Positions 1 through 7,017 of a stretch of 13,963 nt of DNA are shown in pieces (the stretch's first letter is position 1; each line of letters opens with the position of its first letter). A program made the position numbers and the translations under genes. The notes under the pieces are model-generated. The model was given only the letters and a program-made list of their open reading frames with translations. It had not been told where the DNA came from and ran no database searches. The stretch lies in the NCBI GenBank assembly GCA_013002645.1, contig JABDJF010000709.1, positions 1-13,963 on the forward strand, in the 5' to 3' direction. The stretch is from Myxococcales bacterium. Its GTDB lineage: Bacteria > Myxococcota_A > Polyangia > Polyangiales > Houyiibacteriaceae.

Positions 1-1155
1 CTCAAAGACGTCATCTACATCGCGATGGAAGCCTGCCGCGGGCTGAGCTACGCCCATGAGCTGTTGGACGACGACGGAAATCTGGTCGAGCTGGTTCACC
101 GGGACGTGTCGCCGCCCAACATCCTGATCAGCAAGCGCGGCGAGGTGAAGGTCACCGATTTCGGCCTGGCGAAGGCGAGAACACAGCTGGAGCGAACGGA
201 CCCCGGCGTCGTGAAGGGGAAGTTCAGCTATCTGTCGCCCGAGGTGGCCAACGGGGTGTCGGTCGATGCGCGGGCGGACATTTTTGCGCTGGGTGTTTGC
301 ATTTGGGAGATGCTTTCCGGACGGCGTCTGTTCCTCGGGGACACCGACTACGATACGGTCCAGGCGGTCGCGAACGCCGACATTCCCAGCCTCGTGGGCG
401 ACCACCCCGAGGTGGACCCGCAGTTCGAAGCGATGCTCCTCAAGTCGCTTGCGAAAGAGCCTGAAGGTCGGTTCCCCACGGCGCGCGAGTTCGGCGACTC
501 GTTGGCGAGCTATCTCTTTCATCACCAGATGAAGGTGACCTCCTACGACATCGCCAACCTCGTCAAAGCGGCGCTCGAGCGCCAGAAGTCGGTGCCGCCG
601 CAGCCGATGATGATCGACGGCATGATCCAGGAAGAGCTCGCGAGGTTCACGTCGCTCGACAGCAAGGCCCACATGCCGGCCGATCCTTCCAAGCCGTTCC
701 GGCTCAGCCCCGACGATGAAGGCGCGAGGCCGCTCGTCGCTTCCGACTTCGTCGACCCGAGCAACTGGTTTGCCGGCGATTCGGAGGTCGAGACGGCAAT
801 TGAAACCGTGCGCAGCAGCGCTCCGCCGGGCGCCACGATGGGCTGGTTCGAGTCCAAGAGCAGCAGGCCGGCGGCTGAGCGCGCCGAGGGAGTGCCCATG
901 GGCCCGTCGCTCATTCCAGCCCCTCGCATCAAAGGCAAAGACGGGGCGCCCGTGATGACGTTCCGCCCGCCGGGCGCGGCCCCGATTGCGATTGCAGACC
1001 CGAAGTCCGAAAAGCCGGCCCAAGCCAAGACGAAACAGAAGAGCGAAGCGGCGCCCGCAGGCAAGCCCGGTGGCTCCAAGGTGGCCCTCATCATCGCCGG
1101 CGTGGTCGCGCTGGCCGCGCTCGGCGTGGCCGTCGGCTGGTTTCTCACGCAGTAG
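1..1155 (+). CDS. Ser/Thr protein kinase, C-terminal part, tail-anchored (5' end outside window)
   Basis: The reading frame is open from base 1, so the N-terminal lobe (glycine loop, ATP lysine) lies outside the window. The visible 384 residues hold the catalytic lobe. The catalytic loop HRDVSPPN is at fragment residues 33-40 and DFG at 53-55. The activation segment ends in SPE (79-81) in place of the usual APE. The loop has Ser where most Ser/Thr kinases have Lys (HRDLKPxN); from memory this variant is common in myxobacterial Pkn kinases. After the kinase lobe (to about 190) comes a low-complexity Pro/Ala/Lys-rich linker. A hydrophobic helix at about 361-382 follows, only two residues before the stop, so the kinase is predicted to face the cytoplasm with no extracellular sensor. 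It should phosphorylate Ser/Thr on unknown substrates. The stop overlaps the convergent transglutaminase gene by 11 bp. The kinase assignment is secure; substrate and signal are unknown. Confidence 0.95.
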   Translation, partial: LKDVIYIAMEACRGLSYAHELLDDDGNLVELVHRDVSPPNILISKRGEVKVTDFGLAKARTQLERTDPGVVKGKFSYLSPEVANGVSVDARADIFALGVCIWEMLSGRRLFLGDTDYDTVQAVANADIPSLVGDHPEVDPQFEAMLLKSLAKEPEGRFPTAREFGDSLASYLFHHQMKVTSYDIANLVKAALERQKSVPPQPMMIDGMIQEELARFTSLDSKAHMPADPSKPFRLSPDDEGARPLVASDFVDPSNWFAGDSEVETAIETVRSSAPPGATMGWFESKSSRPAAERAEGVPMGPSLIPAPRIKGKDGAPVMTFRPPGAAPIAIADPKSEKPAQAKTKQKSEAAPAGKPGGSKVALIIAGVVALAALGVAVGWFLTQ

Positions 1156-3307
1156 GCGCGCGCTTCGCTTTGGCTCGAACGCCGCGGCTCAGTTGGCGCA
1201 GACGCTGGTAGTCGTGCAATGGCAGCGTCGAATCGCCGAAGCGCGCGGCAAGGTAGGCATCGGTGACCTCGCGAACTTCATCGGCTGCGGCGAAGCCCGC
1301 GCGGTCGAGCTCTTCGGCGTGCTCGATGGGCGTGACATCGGGCGGGCGCGCTTGCCCGGCGCTCCGAAGGCTGCTCTCGAGTGAAAGGTAGAGCCGAACG
1401 GCGCGGTCGCGGTTGGGGTCGAGCTGCCGCCCGGCACGGGTTTGGCGTCGGGTCTTTTGGCGCCATCGAACCAGCACGACGCCAAGGCCGAACACGCTCA
1501 TGATGGCCACGAACCAGCGCCAGTCGGGGCGGAACGGGATCGGCCCAAATTCGCTCTGGCCGGGCGTCCGTGCGTCCGCACCGAACGGTTTTGCACCGCG
1601 ATCCCCGCGTAGCGATCGATACCATGCGGCGAGGCCCTGCAGCGCTCTGGCCTGGTCGCGGATGTTGTATTCGACGACGTACTCCGCCCAGCGGACGCGC
1701 ATTGCGTCGAGGACCTGCCGTATCTTCACCGCTAAGCCGGACGGCGCCGCAAAGACTTGCCCGGAAGCCGGCGTAGGGTCGAACGTGACCCAGCGACCGT
1801 CGATGAACACTTCGACCCAGCTGTGAGCGTGACCGTTACGGACGGCGTAGTAGTCGCCATAGGGGTTGTAGTCCGCGCCGAGGAAACCGGTCACGTTGCG
1901 AGCCGGCAGTCCGAGGGACCGCATCATGATGGCCATCGCGGTGGAGAAGTATTCGCAGTGCCCCGCCTTGGCCTCGAACAGGAAGACCTGAAGCGGATCT
2001 TTGCCTTCGGTGTCGGGCTGCTCGAGCGTGTAGCGGTAGTTGCCCCCACCCCGGAGGTAGCGCTCGACGAACTGTGCTTGGGCGTGCGGGTTGGAGACAC
2101 CGTTGACGACCTCCCGGGCCAATGCCTCGACCCGGCCGTAGCCAGGCGGAACCTCGAGGTATCGGCCGCGGAGCCGCTCCGGGATCTCCTCCGGAAAGCC
2201 ACGCGATTTGGCCTTGACGAAGGCCTTGTAGGTCAGAGGGCCCTGAACGCGGCCCTGGTAGCGCAGGTCGAGCCCCGGCGAGCGCGTGATGCGCCGATAT
2301 CGGTTACGGCCTGCGCGGACCCTCGGAGGCAGCTGGAGGGACACGGTGCCCTCGGGCAGAAACAAGACGGCCTCTTCCATCGGGTCGAGGATGATCTCGT
2401 ACTCCCGGTCGTCCGGCTTTGGAGGACGGAAGACGATGTACGCATCTTGGATGCGCCGCAGGTCTTCACCTGCGATCGGCGTACGCGACCAACGGCCTTC
2501 TCGGTAGCGGTCGAACGAGGTGCCCCGGAGGCGTAGGTTGAGCGAGCGCTGCGGTGGGTCGGGCCGGTTCTTCGGTTTGACCCGCATGACGACCGTCGGG
2601 TCGTCGCGAATCGTGCCAAAGCCACCGAGCTCGACGTCGTCACCGAAGCCAGCCACCGACTGTGAGCGCACGCCCAGGTTGGAGAGGAAGCCGAAGCCAA
2701 CCCGCGGAAATGCGAAGAACATCGCCGCGGTCAAAATGAAGAGCGGAACGGCGAGAAGGGTCGTGCCGCCGAAGAACGCCGGGGTCGCGAAGTTTCTGCT
2801 TTGGAGCTCGCCGCGCAGCGTGGGGCTTTCGGCGCCGTGCGCGGTGTCGAGCTCCTTTCGTAGATGGGTGAGCGCAAGCATCCACGGCATGACGATGACG
2901 AAGCCAAAAAAGACGACCGCATAATCGAGGCCGGTCGAGAACACGGTGCCCGCGATCAGGTGCAGAAAGCCGAGGATTGCGATTTGCTGGTAGTCCGCTG
3001 CGGTCTTGCGATGCGAAAGACGCGAGATTTGAAGGAAAGCGGCGTACTGCACGCCCACCGACAGGATCGGCTCTCCGGCCATCGCGCGCGCGATTTGAAG
3101 GATGAGCACCACGACGGCGGCGATGTTCCAAAACCGAGAGTAGCCGGGACGGTCGAGAAGGGGCGGCTCGGCAAACCAGCTGGCGGCAAACGCGACGACG
3201 ACGAGCGTTGCCTCGAGGGGGCTGAACGCCGTGCCAAGCAGGAGGGCCGCGAGGCCGAGTGCCGCGAACAGGTAGGTGACGAGCTTGTGGGCGAAGCCGA
3301 ATCTCAT
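1145..3307 (-). CDS. TgpA-like membrane transglutaminase (DUF3488 / transglutaminase core / DUF4129-like)
   Basis: The protein has 720 residues. The N-terminal 200 residues contain about six hydrophobic membrane segments (roughly 10-28, 31-47, 58-78, 108-124, 127-147, 178-200), matching the DUF3488 part of TgpA proteins. A soluble, probably periplasmic region follows with a transglutaminase-like core. The Cys-His-Asp triad is visible as Cys451 (GHCEYFS), His495 (HAHSWVEV) and Asp510 (FDPTP). A further membrane helix lies at about 598-615, then a short cytoplasmic DUF4129-like tail. I chose ATG 3307 because it overlaps the DUF58 stop as ATGA and has GAGAGG eight bases upstream. The frame stays open to 3643, but those extra codons lie inside the DUF58 gene and read as Arg-rich nonsense. 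It is the last gene of the moxR-DUF58 operon. TgpA of Pseudomonas is an essential inner-membrane protein; the substrate here is unknown, and peptidase-like activity is possible. Confidence 0.93.
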   Translation of the reverse strand: MRFGFAHKLVTYLFAALGLAALLLGTAFSPLEATLVVVAFAASWFAEPPLLDRPGYSRFWNIAAVVVLILQIARAMAGEPILSVGVQYAAFLQISRLSHRKTAADYQQIAILGFLHLIAGTVFSTGLDYAVVFFGFVIVMPWMLALTHLRKELDTAHGAESPTLRGELQSRNFATPAFFGGTTLLAVPLFILTAAMFFAFPRVGFGFLSNLGVRSQSVAGFGDDVELGGFGTIRDDPTVVMRVKPKNRPDPPQRSLNLRLRGTSFDRYREGRWSRTPIAGEDLRRIQDAYIVFRPPKPDDREYEIILDPMEEAVLFLPEGTVSLQLPPRVRAGRNRYRRITRSPGLDLRYQGRVQGPLTYKAFVKAKSRGFPEEIPERLRGRYLEVPPGYGRVEALAREVVNGVSNPHAQAQFVERYLRGGGNYRYTLEQPDTEGKDPLQVFLFEAKAGHCEYFSTAMAIMMRSLGLPARNVTGFLGADYNPYGDYYAVRNGHAHSWVEVFIDGRWVTFDPTPASGQVFAAPSGLAVKIRQVLDAMRVRWAEYVVEYNIRDQARALQGLAAWYRSLRGDRGAKPFGADARTPGQSEFGPIPFRPDWRWFVAIMSVFGLGVVLVRWRQKTRRQTRAGRQLDPNRDRAVRLYLSLESSLRSAGQARPPDVTPIEHAEELDRAGFAAADEVREVTDAYLAARFGDSTLPLHDYQRLRQLSRGVRAKAKRAPTA

Positions 3308-4296
3308 GCCGCGGGCCTCTCGTGCTTCGAGCTGCGGCGGGAGGCGGCGCGGGCGGGCGCAAGGACCGCGAGAAAGTGCCAAATGGGGTCTGGCGGCGTG
3401 CCGCCAGGGACCAAGGGCGAGACGCTGTTGCTCGACTGAACCTGCACGGAAACGCCCTGAGCGAGGTAGACCGAAGCCAAGGTCGCGACCTCGGATATCG
3501 ACGTTTCGAACCGCTCTCGCCATGGCGCCTCGTCGTCGAGGCCGGAGGGAACGAGATTGTCGACACTGAGGGTGACCAGCGCGCTCGAGTCCTGCTCGTG
3601 CTCGCGAACGACCAGCTCGCCTCGACTCGCGGTTCGTTTCCAATGAATGTCTCGGGCTTCGTCGCCCTCGCGGTAGAAGCGCACGCTGCCCGCAAACTCG
3701 CTCCCCCGCCCGGTCTGGTGAATGGGCGCAGCATCCCCATGCATTGGGCGAACCGCCGGCGAGGCGACATGCTCGAGCAGCTGCGGATAGACGACGATCT
3801 CGTCGGGGAGGAAGATGGTGTAGCCCTTTTCGATCAGGCCGAACGGGTAGCGCGTGAGCACCCGCACGGTGCCGAGCTCGAAAACCCCGCGGCGCGGCGA
3901 CTCGAAGCGATAGCTGCCGACCGCTGTCTTTCCGGGCGCGACCCGGACGAACCGCGCGGCCTCCGACTCGACGCCGTCGATCTCGTCAATCGCCTCGACC
4001 GACACGCTCGAGAGCCAACGCTTTTCATTGAGCAGCGCGATGTCGATGAGCGAACGCCGCCCAGCGAAGAGCCGAGCCGGCAGATTACGCTTGATTTGGA
4101 GCTTCCAGAGCGCGAGGTCACTCAGTACCCCGCTCACCAGGAGCAGGCTGAGAAGAAGGCCGAGCACGAGATAGAGCAGGTTGTTCGCGGTGTTCACGGC
4201 AGCGAGACCTACGCCGACGGTTACAAACAGGAACGCCCGCCCCTCGCGCGTCAGTCGAAACTTTCGCCTGCTCCGCTTTCGCCGAAAGATCCGCAT
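3304..4296 (-). CDS. DUF58 domain protein
   Basis: The protein has 330 residues. A basic N-terminus (MRIFRRKRSRRKFR) precedes two adjacent hydrophobic helices at about 21-38 and 40-64, so the protein is membrane-anchored with the rest probably cytoplasmic. The DUF58 signature is clear at 206-220 (RFYREGDEARDIHWK), followed by a hydrophobic strand ending in VDN (240-247). From known structures and families this region belongs to a von Willebrand A-like fold. DUF58 proteins nearly always sit beside a MoxR ATPase, and the pair is thought to be a chaperone and its client or adaptor. Here the gene starts 12 bases after the moxR stop, and its own stop overlaps the start of the transglutaminase (TGA inside ATGA). 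All three should be made from one transcript with coupled translation. The biochemical role of DUF58 is not established. Confidence 0.93.
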   Translation of the reverse strand: MRIFRRKRSRRKFRLTREGRAFLFVTVGVGLAAVNTANNLLYLVLGLLLSLLLVSGVLSDLALWKLQIKRNLPARLFAGRRSLIDIALLNEKRWLSSVSVEAIDEIDGVESEAARFVRVAPGKTAVGSYRFESPRRGVFELGTVRVLTRYPFGLIEKGYTIFLPDEIVVYPQLLEHVASPAVRPMHGDAAPIHQTGRGSEFAGSVRFYREGDEARDIHWKRTASRGELVVREHEQDSSALVTLSVDNLVPSGLDDEAPWRERFETSISEVATLASVYLAQGVSVQVQSSNSVSPLVPGGTPPDPIWHFLAVLAPARAASRRSSKHERPAA

Positions 4297-4308
4297 CGAC
4301 CGGCCCGA

Positions 4309-5274
4309 TCAGAGAGGGACAGAGACGATGGTGAGAAGCTCGCGAATCACGCGCTGTGCATCATCGCGGACCGCCGCTCCGCCCATGCCGCCGCTGACCT
4401 TCACGCGGTGGGCCAGGACGGGACCAGCGAGCGCCTTGATGTCGTCGGGGAGCACGAAGGAGCGACCTTCGACGAGCGCCCGCGCCCGCGCCGCACGCTC
4501 GAAGCCGAGCGCGCCTCGAGTGGACACACCGACCGACAAGAGCGGCGTGTTTCGCGTCGCGATGACGATTCGATGAAGGTAGTCGAGGACAGCGTCGTCG
4601 ACGCGCACGGAGTCGACCGCCTGCTGCACGTGTCGAAGCTCGTTCGCGCTCATCGTCGGGTTGAGTTGCCCGACTGGGTCGGCGCCGCGACGGTTGAGCA
4701 CCTCTCGCTCGACGCCGGGCGGCGGATAACCCACGCTGAGCCGAATGAGAAATCGGTCTAGCTGTGACTCGGGCAGCGGGTACGTTCCGTAAAATTCTTG
4801 GGGGTTCTGCGTCGCGACCACGAAGAAGGGCTCTTCGAGATTGTAGGTATCGCCGTCTATCGAAACCTGCCGTTCGTCCATCGCTTCGAGAAGCGCACTT
4901 TGTGTTTTCGGCGTCGTTCGATTGACTTCGTCGGCGAGCAGGACCTGGGTGAAAATTGGCCCGGGCCGAAACTCGAAGGTGCTCTTCGACTGGTTGAACA
5001 CGTTTCCGCCGAGGACATCGGTCGGCATGAGGTCAGAGGTGCATTGGAGGCGTCGAAACGTGACGCCGACCGACGCTGCCAGAGCGCGCGCCAAGGTCGT
5101 TTTTCCGACACCCGGCACGTCCTCGAGCAAGAGGTGCCCGCGCGCCAAGAGCGAGACGACCGACAGCTTGATGACCTCTTCTTTGCCCCGAACGACCAGC
5201 GCGATGTTCTCAACGAGGCGCTGGGATAGCTGGGTCGCGTTTTCAGAGATGTGCGCGACGCTTGGTTGAGCCAC
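4309..5274 (-). CDS. MoxR family AAA+ ATPase
   Basis: This is a 321-residue AAA+ ATPase of ordinary length for MoxR. Walker A is at 55-60 (GVGKTT) and Walker B at 111-116 (VLLADE). The sensor 1 region is at 154-158 (ATQNP), an arginine-finger candidate is in LDRF (172-175), and the C-terminal lid has a sensor 2 region around STRGAL (251-256). MoxR proteins form hexamers that act as chaperones for assembling or maturing partner proteins, often with DUF58 or VWA partners, and DUF58 is the next gene. The start is GTG at 5274; no ATG lies in frame before residue 83, which is inside the conserved domain. The only upstream purine-rich stretch is a weak AGG near -13. It is the first gene of the operon, and the AT-rich upstream gap probably holds its promoter. 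No VWA gene is present in the cassette. Confidence 0.95.
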   Translation of the reverse strand: MAQPSVAHISENATQLSQRLVENIALVVRGKEEVIKLSVVSLLARGHLLLEDVPGVGKTTLARALAASVGVTFRRLQCTSDLMPTDVLGGNVFNQSKSTFEFRPGPIFTQVLLADEVNRTTPKTQSALLEAMDERQVSIDGDTYNLEEPFFVVATQNPQEFYGTYPLPESQLDRFLIRLSVGYPPPGVEREVLNRRGADPVGQLNPTMSANELRHVQQAVDSVRVDDAVLDYLHRIVIATRNTPLLSVGVSTRGALGFERAARARALVEGRSFVLPDDIKALAGPVLAHRVKVSGGMGGAAVRDDAQRVIRELLTIVSVPL

Positions 5275-5290
5275 TTTTGGAGCCTATCAC

Positions 5291-5306
5291 ACCCAACGTT
5301 ATGGGT
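5291..5306. repeat. Inverted repeat ACCCA-N6-TGGGT in the moxR leader
   Basis: The arms at 5291-5295 and 5302-5306 are perfect inverted copies around ACGTTA. The repeat lies in the predicted 5' leader of moxR, 17 bases upstream of its GTG start. The spacer with its flanking A also makes the palindrome AACGTT (5295-5300). It could be a protein-binding site or a small leader hairpin. Its sequence differs from the 5324-5339 repeat, so one regulator need not bind both. Confidence 0.4.
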
Positions 5307-5317
5307 AAAATATTACA

Positions 5318-5346
5318 ATAGCACTGACACGAAAGTCAGGTTTCAA
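5318..5346 (-). promoter_or_regulatory. Candidate sigma70-type promoter for the moxR-DUF58-transglutaminase operon
   Basis: Read on the minus strand, TTGAAA (5346-5341) is followed by a 17-base spacer and TGCTAT (5323-5318). This gives a predicted transcript start near 5311 and a leader of about 36 bases before the GTG at 5274. The region 5275-5384 is visibly AT-richer than the flanking genes. The spacer contains an inverted repeat, which would suit a repressor site. The call rests on motif and position only; AT-rich DNA in a GC-rich genome often yields such matches by chance. Confidence 0.4.
5324..5339. repeat. Inverted repeat CTGAC-N6-GTCAG inside the candidate promoter spacer
   Basis: The 5-base arms at 5324-5328 and 5335-5339 are perfect inverted copies separated by ACGAAA. 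The repeat falls between the proposed -35 and -10 elements in front of moxR. It could be an operator for a dimeric regulator, or chance. It has the same 5-6-5 geometry as a second repeat at 5291-5306. Confidence 0.45.
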
Positions 5347-5384
5347 CTCTTTATCCACAGGTCGTCCATCGCCCAAACCACCGG

Positions 5385-6632
5385 CTATTCCGGGGGCTTG
5401 GAAGCTGAATGTGCCATCGATCCCACAGTTGGTGCCGGGTGCAGGATCGAATCGGGGTCTTCGAAGAGAAAGGCCTCGATTTCATCTCGTTTGGAGTGCG
5501 CATCACGCCTGCCCATCTCGATCAGGGTCTGCGCGAATCCGCCGTCGAACAGAAGGTAGCTGGCCAAGTCCGCGTCGGCTCCGGCGCCAACATCGAGCAT
5601 GCTGATGAACGCGCGCCCTAGGCTCTTGCCAAAGCGCACTCGGTTGGAAGCGAGGTACTCCGAAGCGACCTGTCCGATGTCGATCGTCGGCCGAAGAACC
5701 AAGGAGCTGAGGAGGCGGCGCTTGGCCAAGGCGCCGCGCGCTTTGGCGGCTTCATTGATGTGGTCGACGAACTCAGGGCCGTAGGCGCGCACGCCGTCCC
5801 GAAGGAAGTCATTGATTCGCTGGACCTCGAGAAGGTCGGCGTTCACGTGGTCGAGCAGGAAGGCGTTGAGGACCTTACCGAGCATGAACGTTGCGCCCGG
5901 GTACTTGCCGTCTTTCACGGCGCGCCGGTCGGCCGAATGAGGCGTGGAAAGCCCGATGACGAGCAGGCGGTTCATGCCGAGATGCACCGACGGCCCCATG
6001 GGCGTGTTGAGGCGAAGGCCGCCGTCGCAGTGAATCTCGTCACCGATTTCTACCGGCGGAAAAATGAGCGGTATCGCGGCGGAGGCGAGCACGTGGTGCT
6101 GTCCGATCCGGGCGCGTCGCACCAGCGCGTGAAGCCCCAGGCTGTCGGGAATTCCAATGCCCGGAGCCGCATCGACGAAAATCACCGGTTGCCCGGTCCC
6201 AACGTGCGTGGTGCTTACCGTGAGCGCTCGAAGCGCACCGCTCCGAATGTTCTGCCGGAGCCGCCGCCAGCGGACGTTCCGGCCGACGAGAGCGGAGAGC
6301 GGAGCCGGGTCGAAGACGCCGCGTGCCTGACCGGACCCGCCGAGGAGGACGCGATAGAGGCCCGCGGCTTGACGCAGGCCAAAACCGAGGACGTGTGGCA
6401 GCTCGAGGCCGGTCCAAATGGACACGAGCTGTTTGACTCCGCTCGGTACATCGCCGATCGCGGATGCAACGAAGGCCCCGTTGACCGCGCCAACGCTGGT
6501 ACCCGAGATCAGGTCGACCTTCGGTCCTTTCCCGTTGGCGTCGAGGAACTCGCTGAAGATGTATTGGAGAACCCCAACCTCGTACGCGCCTCGCGCACCA
6601 CCTCCCGAAAGTATCAAGCCAAGACCACCCAC
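5385..6632 (-). CDS. Patatin-like phospholipase / lipid acyl hydrolase
   Basis: The protein has 415 residues and the patatin fold begins almost at once. The oxyanion-hole motif GGGARGAYEVG is at 10-20, the nucleophile elbow GTSVG at 44-48 (Ser46), and the catalytic Asp in DGG at 203-205 (Asp203). The Ser-Asp dyad is therefore intact. Patatins hydrolyse acyl esters of phospholipids or other lipids. There is no signal peptide or clear membrane helix, so it is probably cytosolic or membrane-associated. The C-terminal 200 residues (DHVNADLL..., mixed helices) are the usual uncharacterised tail of bacterial patatins. I chose GTG 6632: its first base is the last base of the upstream gene's TAG stop, and the conserved LGLILSGGG strand follows directly. 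The frame stays open to 7205, but the extra part overlaps the upstream gene and the divergent aminotransferase and looks non-coding. The in vivo substrate is unknown. Confidence 0.93.
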   Translation of the reverse strand: MGGLGLILSGGGARGAYEVGVLQYIFSEFLDANGKGPKVDLISGTSVGAVNGAFVASAIGDVPSGVKQLVSIWTGLELPHVLGFGLRQAAGLYRVLLGGSGQARGVFDPAPLSALVGRNVRWRRLRQNIRSGALRALTVSTTHVGTGQPVIFVDAAPGIGIPDSLGLHALVRRARIGQHHVLASAAIPLIFPPVEIGDEIHCDGGLRLNTPMGPSVHLGMNRLLVIGLSTPHSADRRAVKDGKYPGATFMLGKVLNAFLLDHVNADLLEVQRINDFLRDGVRAYGPEFVDHINEAAKARGALAKRRLLSSLVLRPTIDIGQVASEYLASNRVRFGKSLGRAFISMLDVGAGADADLASYLLFDGGFAQTLIEMGRRDAHSKRDEIEAFLFEDPDSILHPAPTVGSMAHSASKPPE

Positions 6633-6940
6633 TACGCTTCCTCGTTCTTCAAGCCTAACAGCCGAAGCGGCTTGCCGCAGAAATCCTCGCTCGACAGTAG
6701 CTGACGGATCTCCGGAGGGAGCCAGATCGACTGATGCGGCAAGCGGCGGAGCGCATCGAGCAGCACCTCGGCCCGGCGCCAGGGTGGGGCGCTGGGAGAC
6801 ACGTAGAGCAGCGTTTCCCCCTGTACGGTGCAGAGCCCGCCGTCGACATGGGCCTCCTCGGGAAGCTCTTCTTCGACCAGACGTATCGCCAAGCGCGTCA
6901 AAGCCCGCTCCAGGGCGTCGAGTTGAAGCGCGAGTTCCAC
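6632..6940 (-). CDS. Small hypothetical protein upstream of and coupled to the patatin gene
   Basis: I do not recognise this family. From the proposed GTG at 6940 it has 102 residues: an N-terminal amphipathic helix rich in Leu, Glu and Arg (ALQLDALERALTRLAIRLVE), a short beta-like middle (GLCTVQGETLLYVS), then another helix and WLPPEIRQLL near the end. Its TAG stop shares a base with the patatin GTG, so the two are probably made together and may act together. The start is uncertain. The frame is open to 7108 and has an ATG at 7039, but the translation before residue 1 is Arg/Thr/Pro-rich and would run across the start of the divergent aminotransferase. No good Shine-Dalgarno precedes either start. 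No signal peptide or membrane segment is seen. Confidence 0.6.
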   Translation of the reverse strand: MELALQLDALERALTRLAIRLVEEELPEEAHVDGGLCTVQGETLLYVSPSAPPWRRAEVLLDALRRLPHQSIWLPPEIRQLLSSEDFCGKPLRLLGLKNEEA

Positions 6941-7017
6941 GCTTTGAAGGGTGCGGCCGCGAGCCCGACCCCGCAATCTGGTCGTTTGGGCGGCCGATTT
7001 GGTAAGATGTTCGAACC

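Noticed and set aside
3308..3643. Longer transglutaminase frame beginning at 3643
   Set aside because: These 112 codons lie wholly inside the DUF58 gene and translate to Arg/Pro-rich sequence; the ATGA overlap with GAGAGG upstream marks 3307 as the start.
3322..4761. Long plus-strand open frame (479 codons) opposite DUF58 and moxR
   Set aside because: It is antisense to two genes with intact family motifs and shows no recognisable domain; such shadows are expected in GC-rich DNA.
7003..7008. TAAGAT as a -10 element for the aminotransferase
   Set aside because: There is no matching -35 hexamer and it lies only ten bases before the TTG; too weak to list, although the divergent gap 6941-7017 should contain a promoter.
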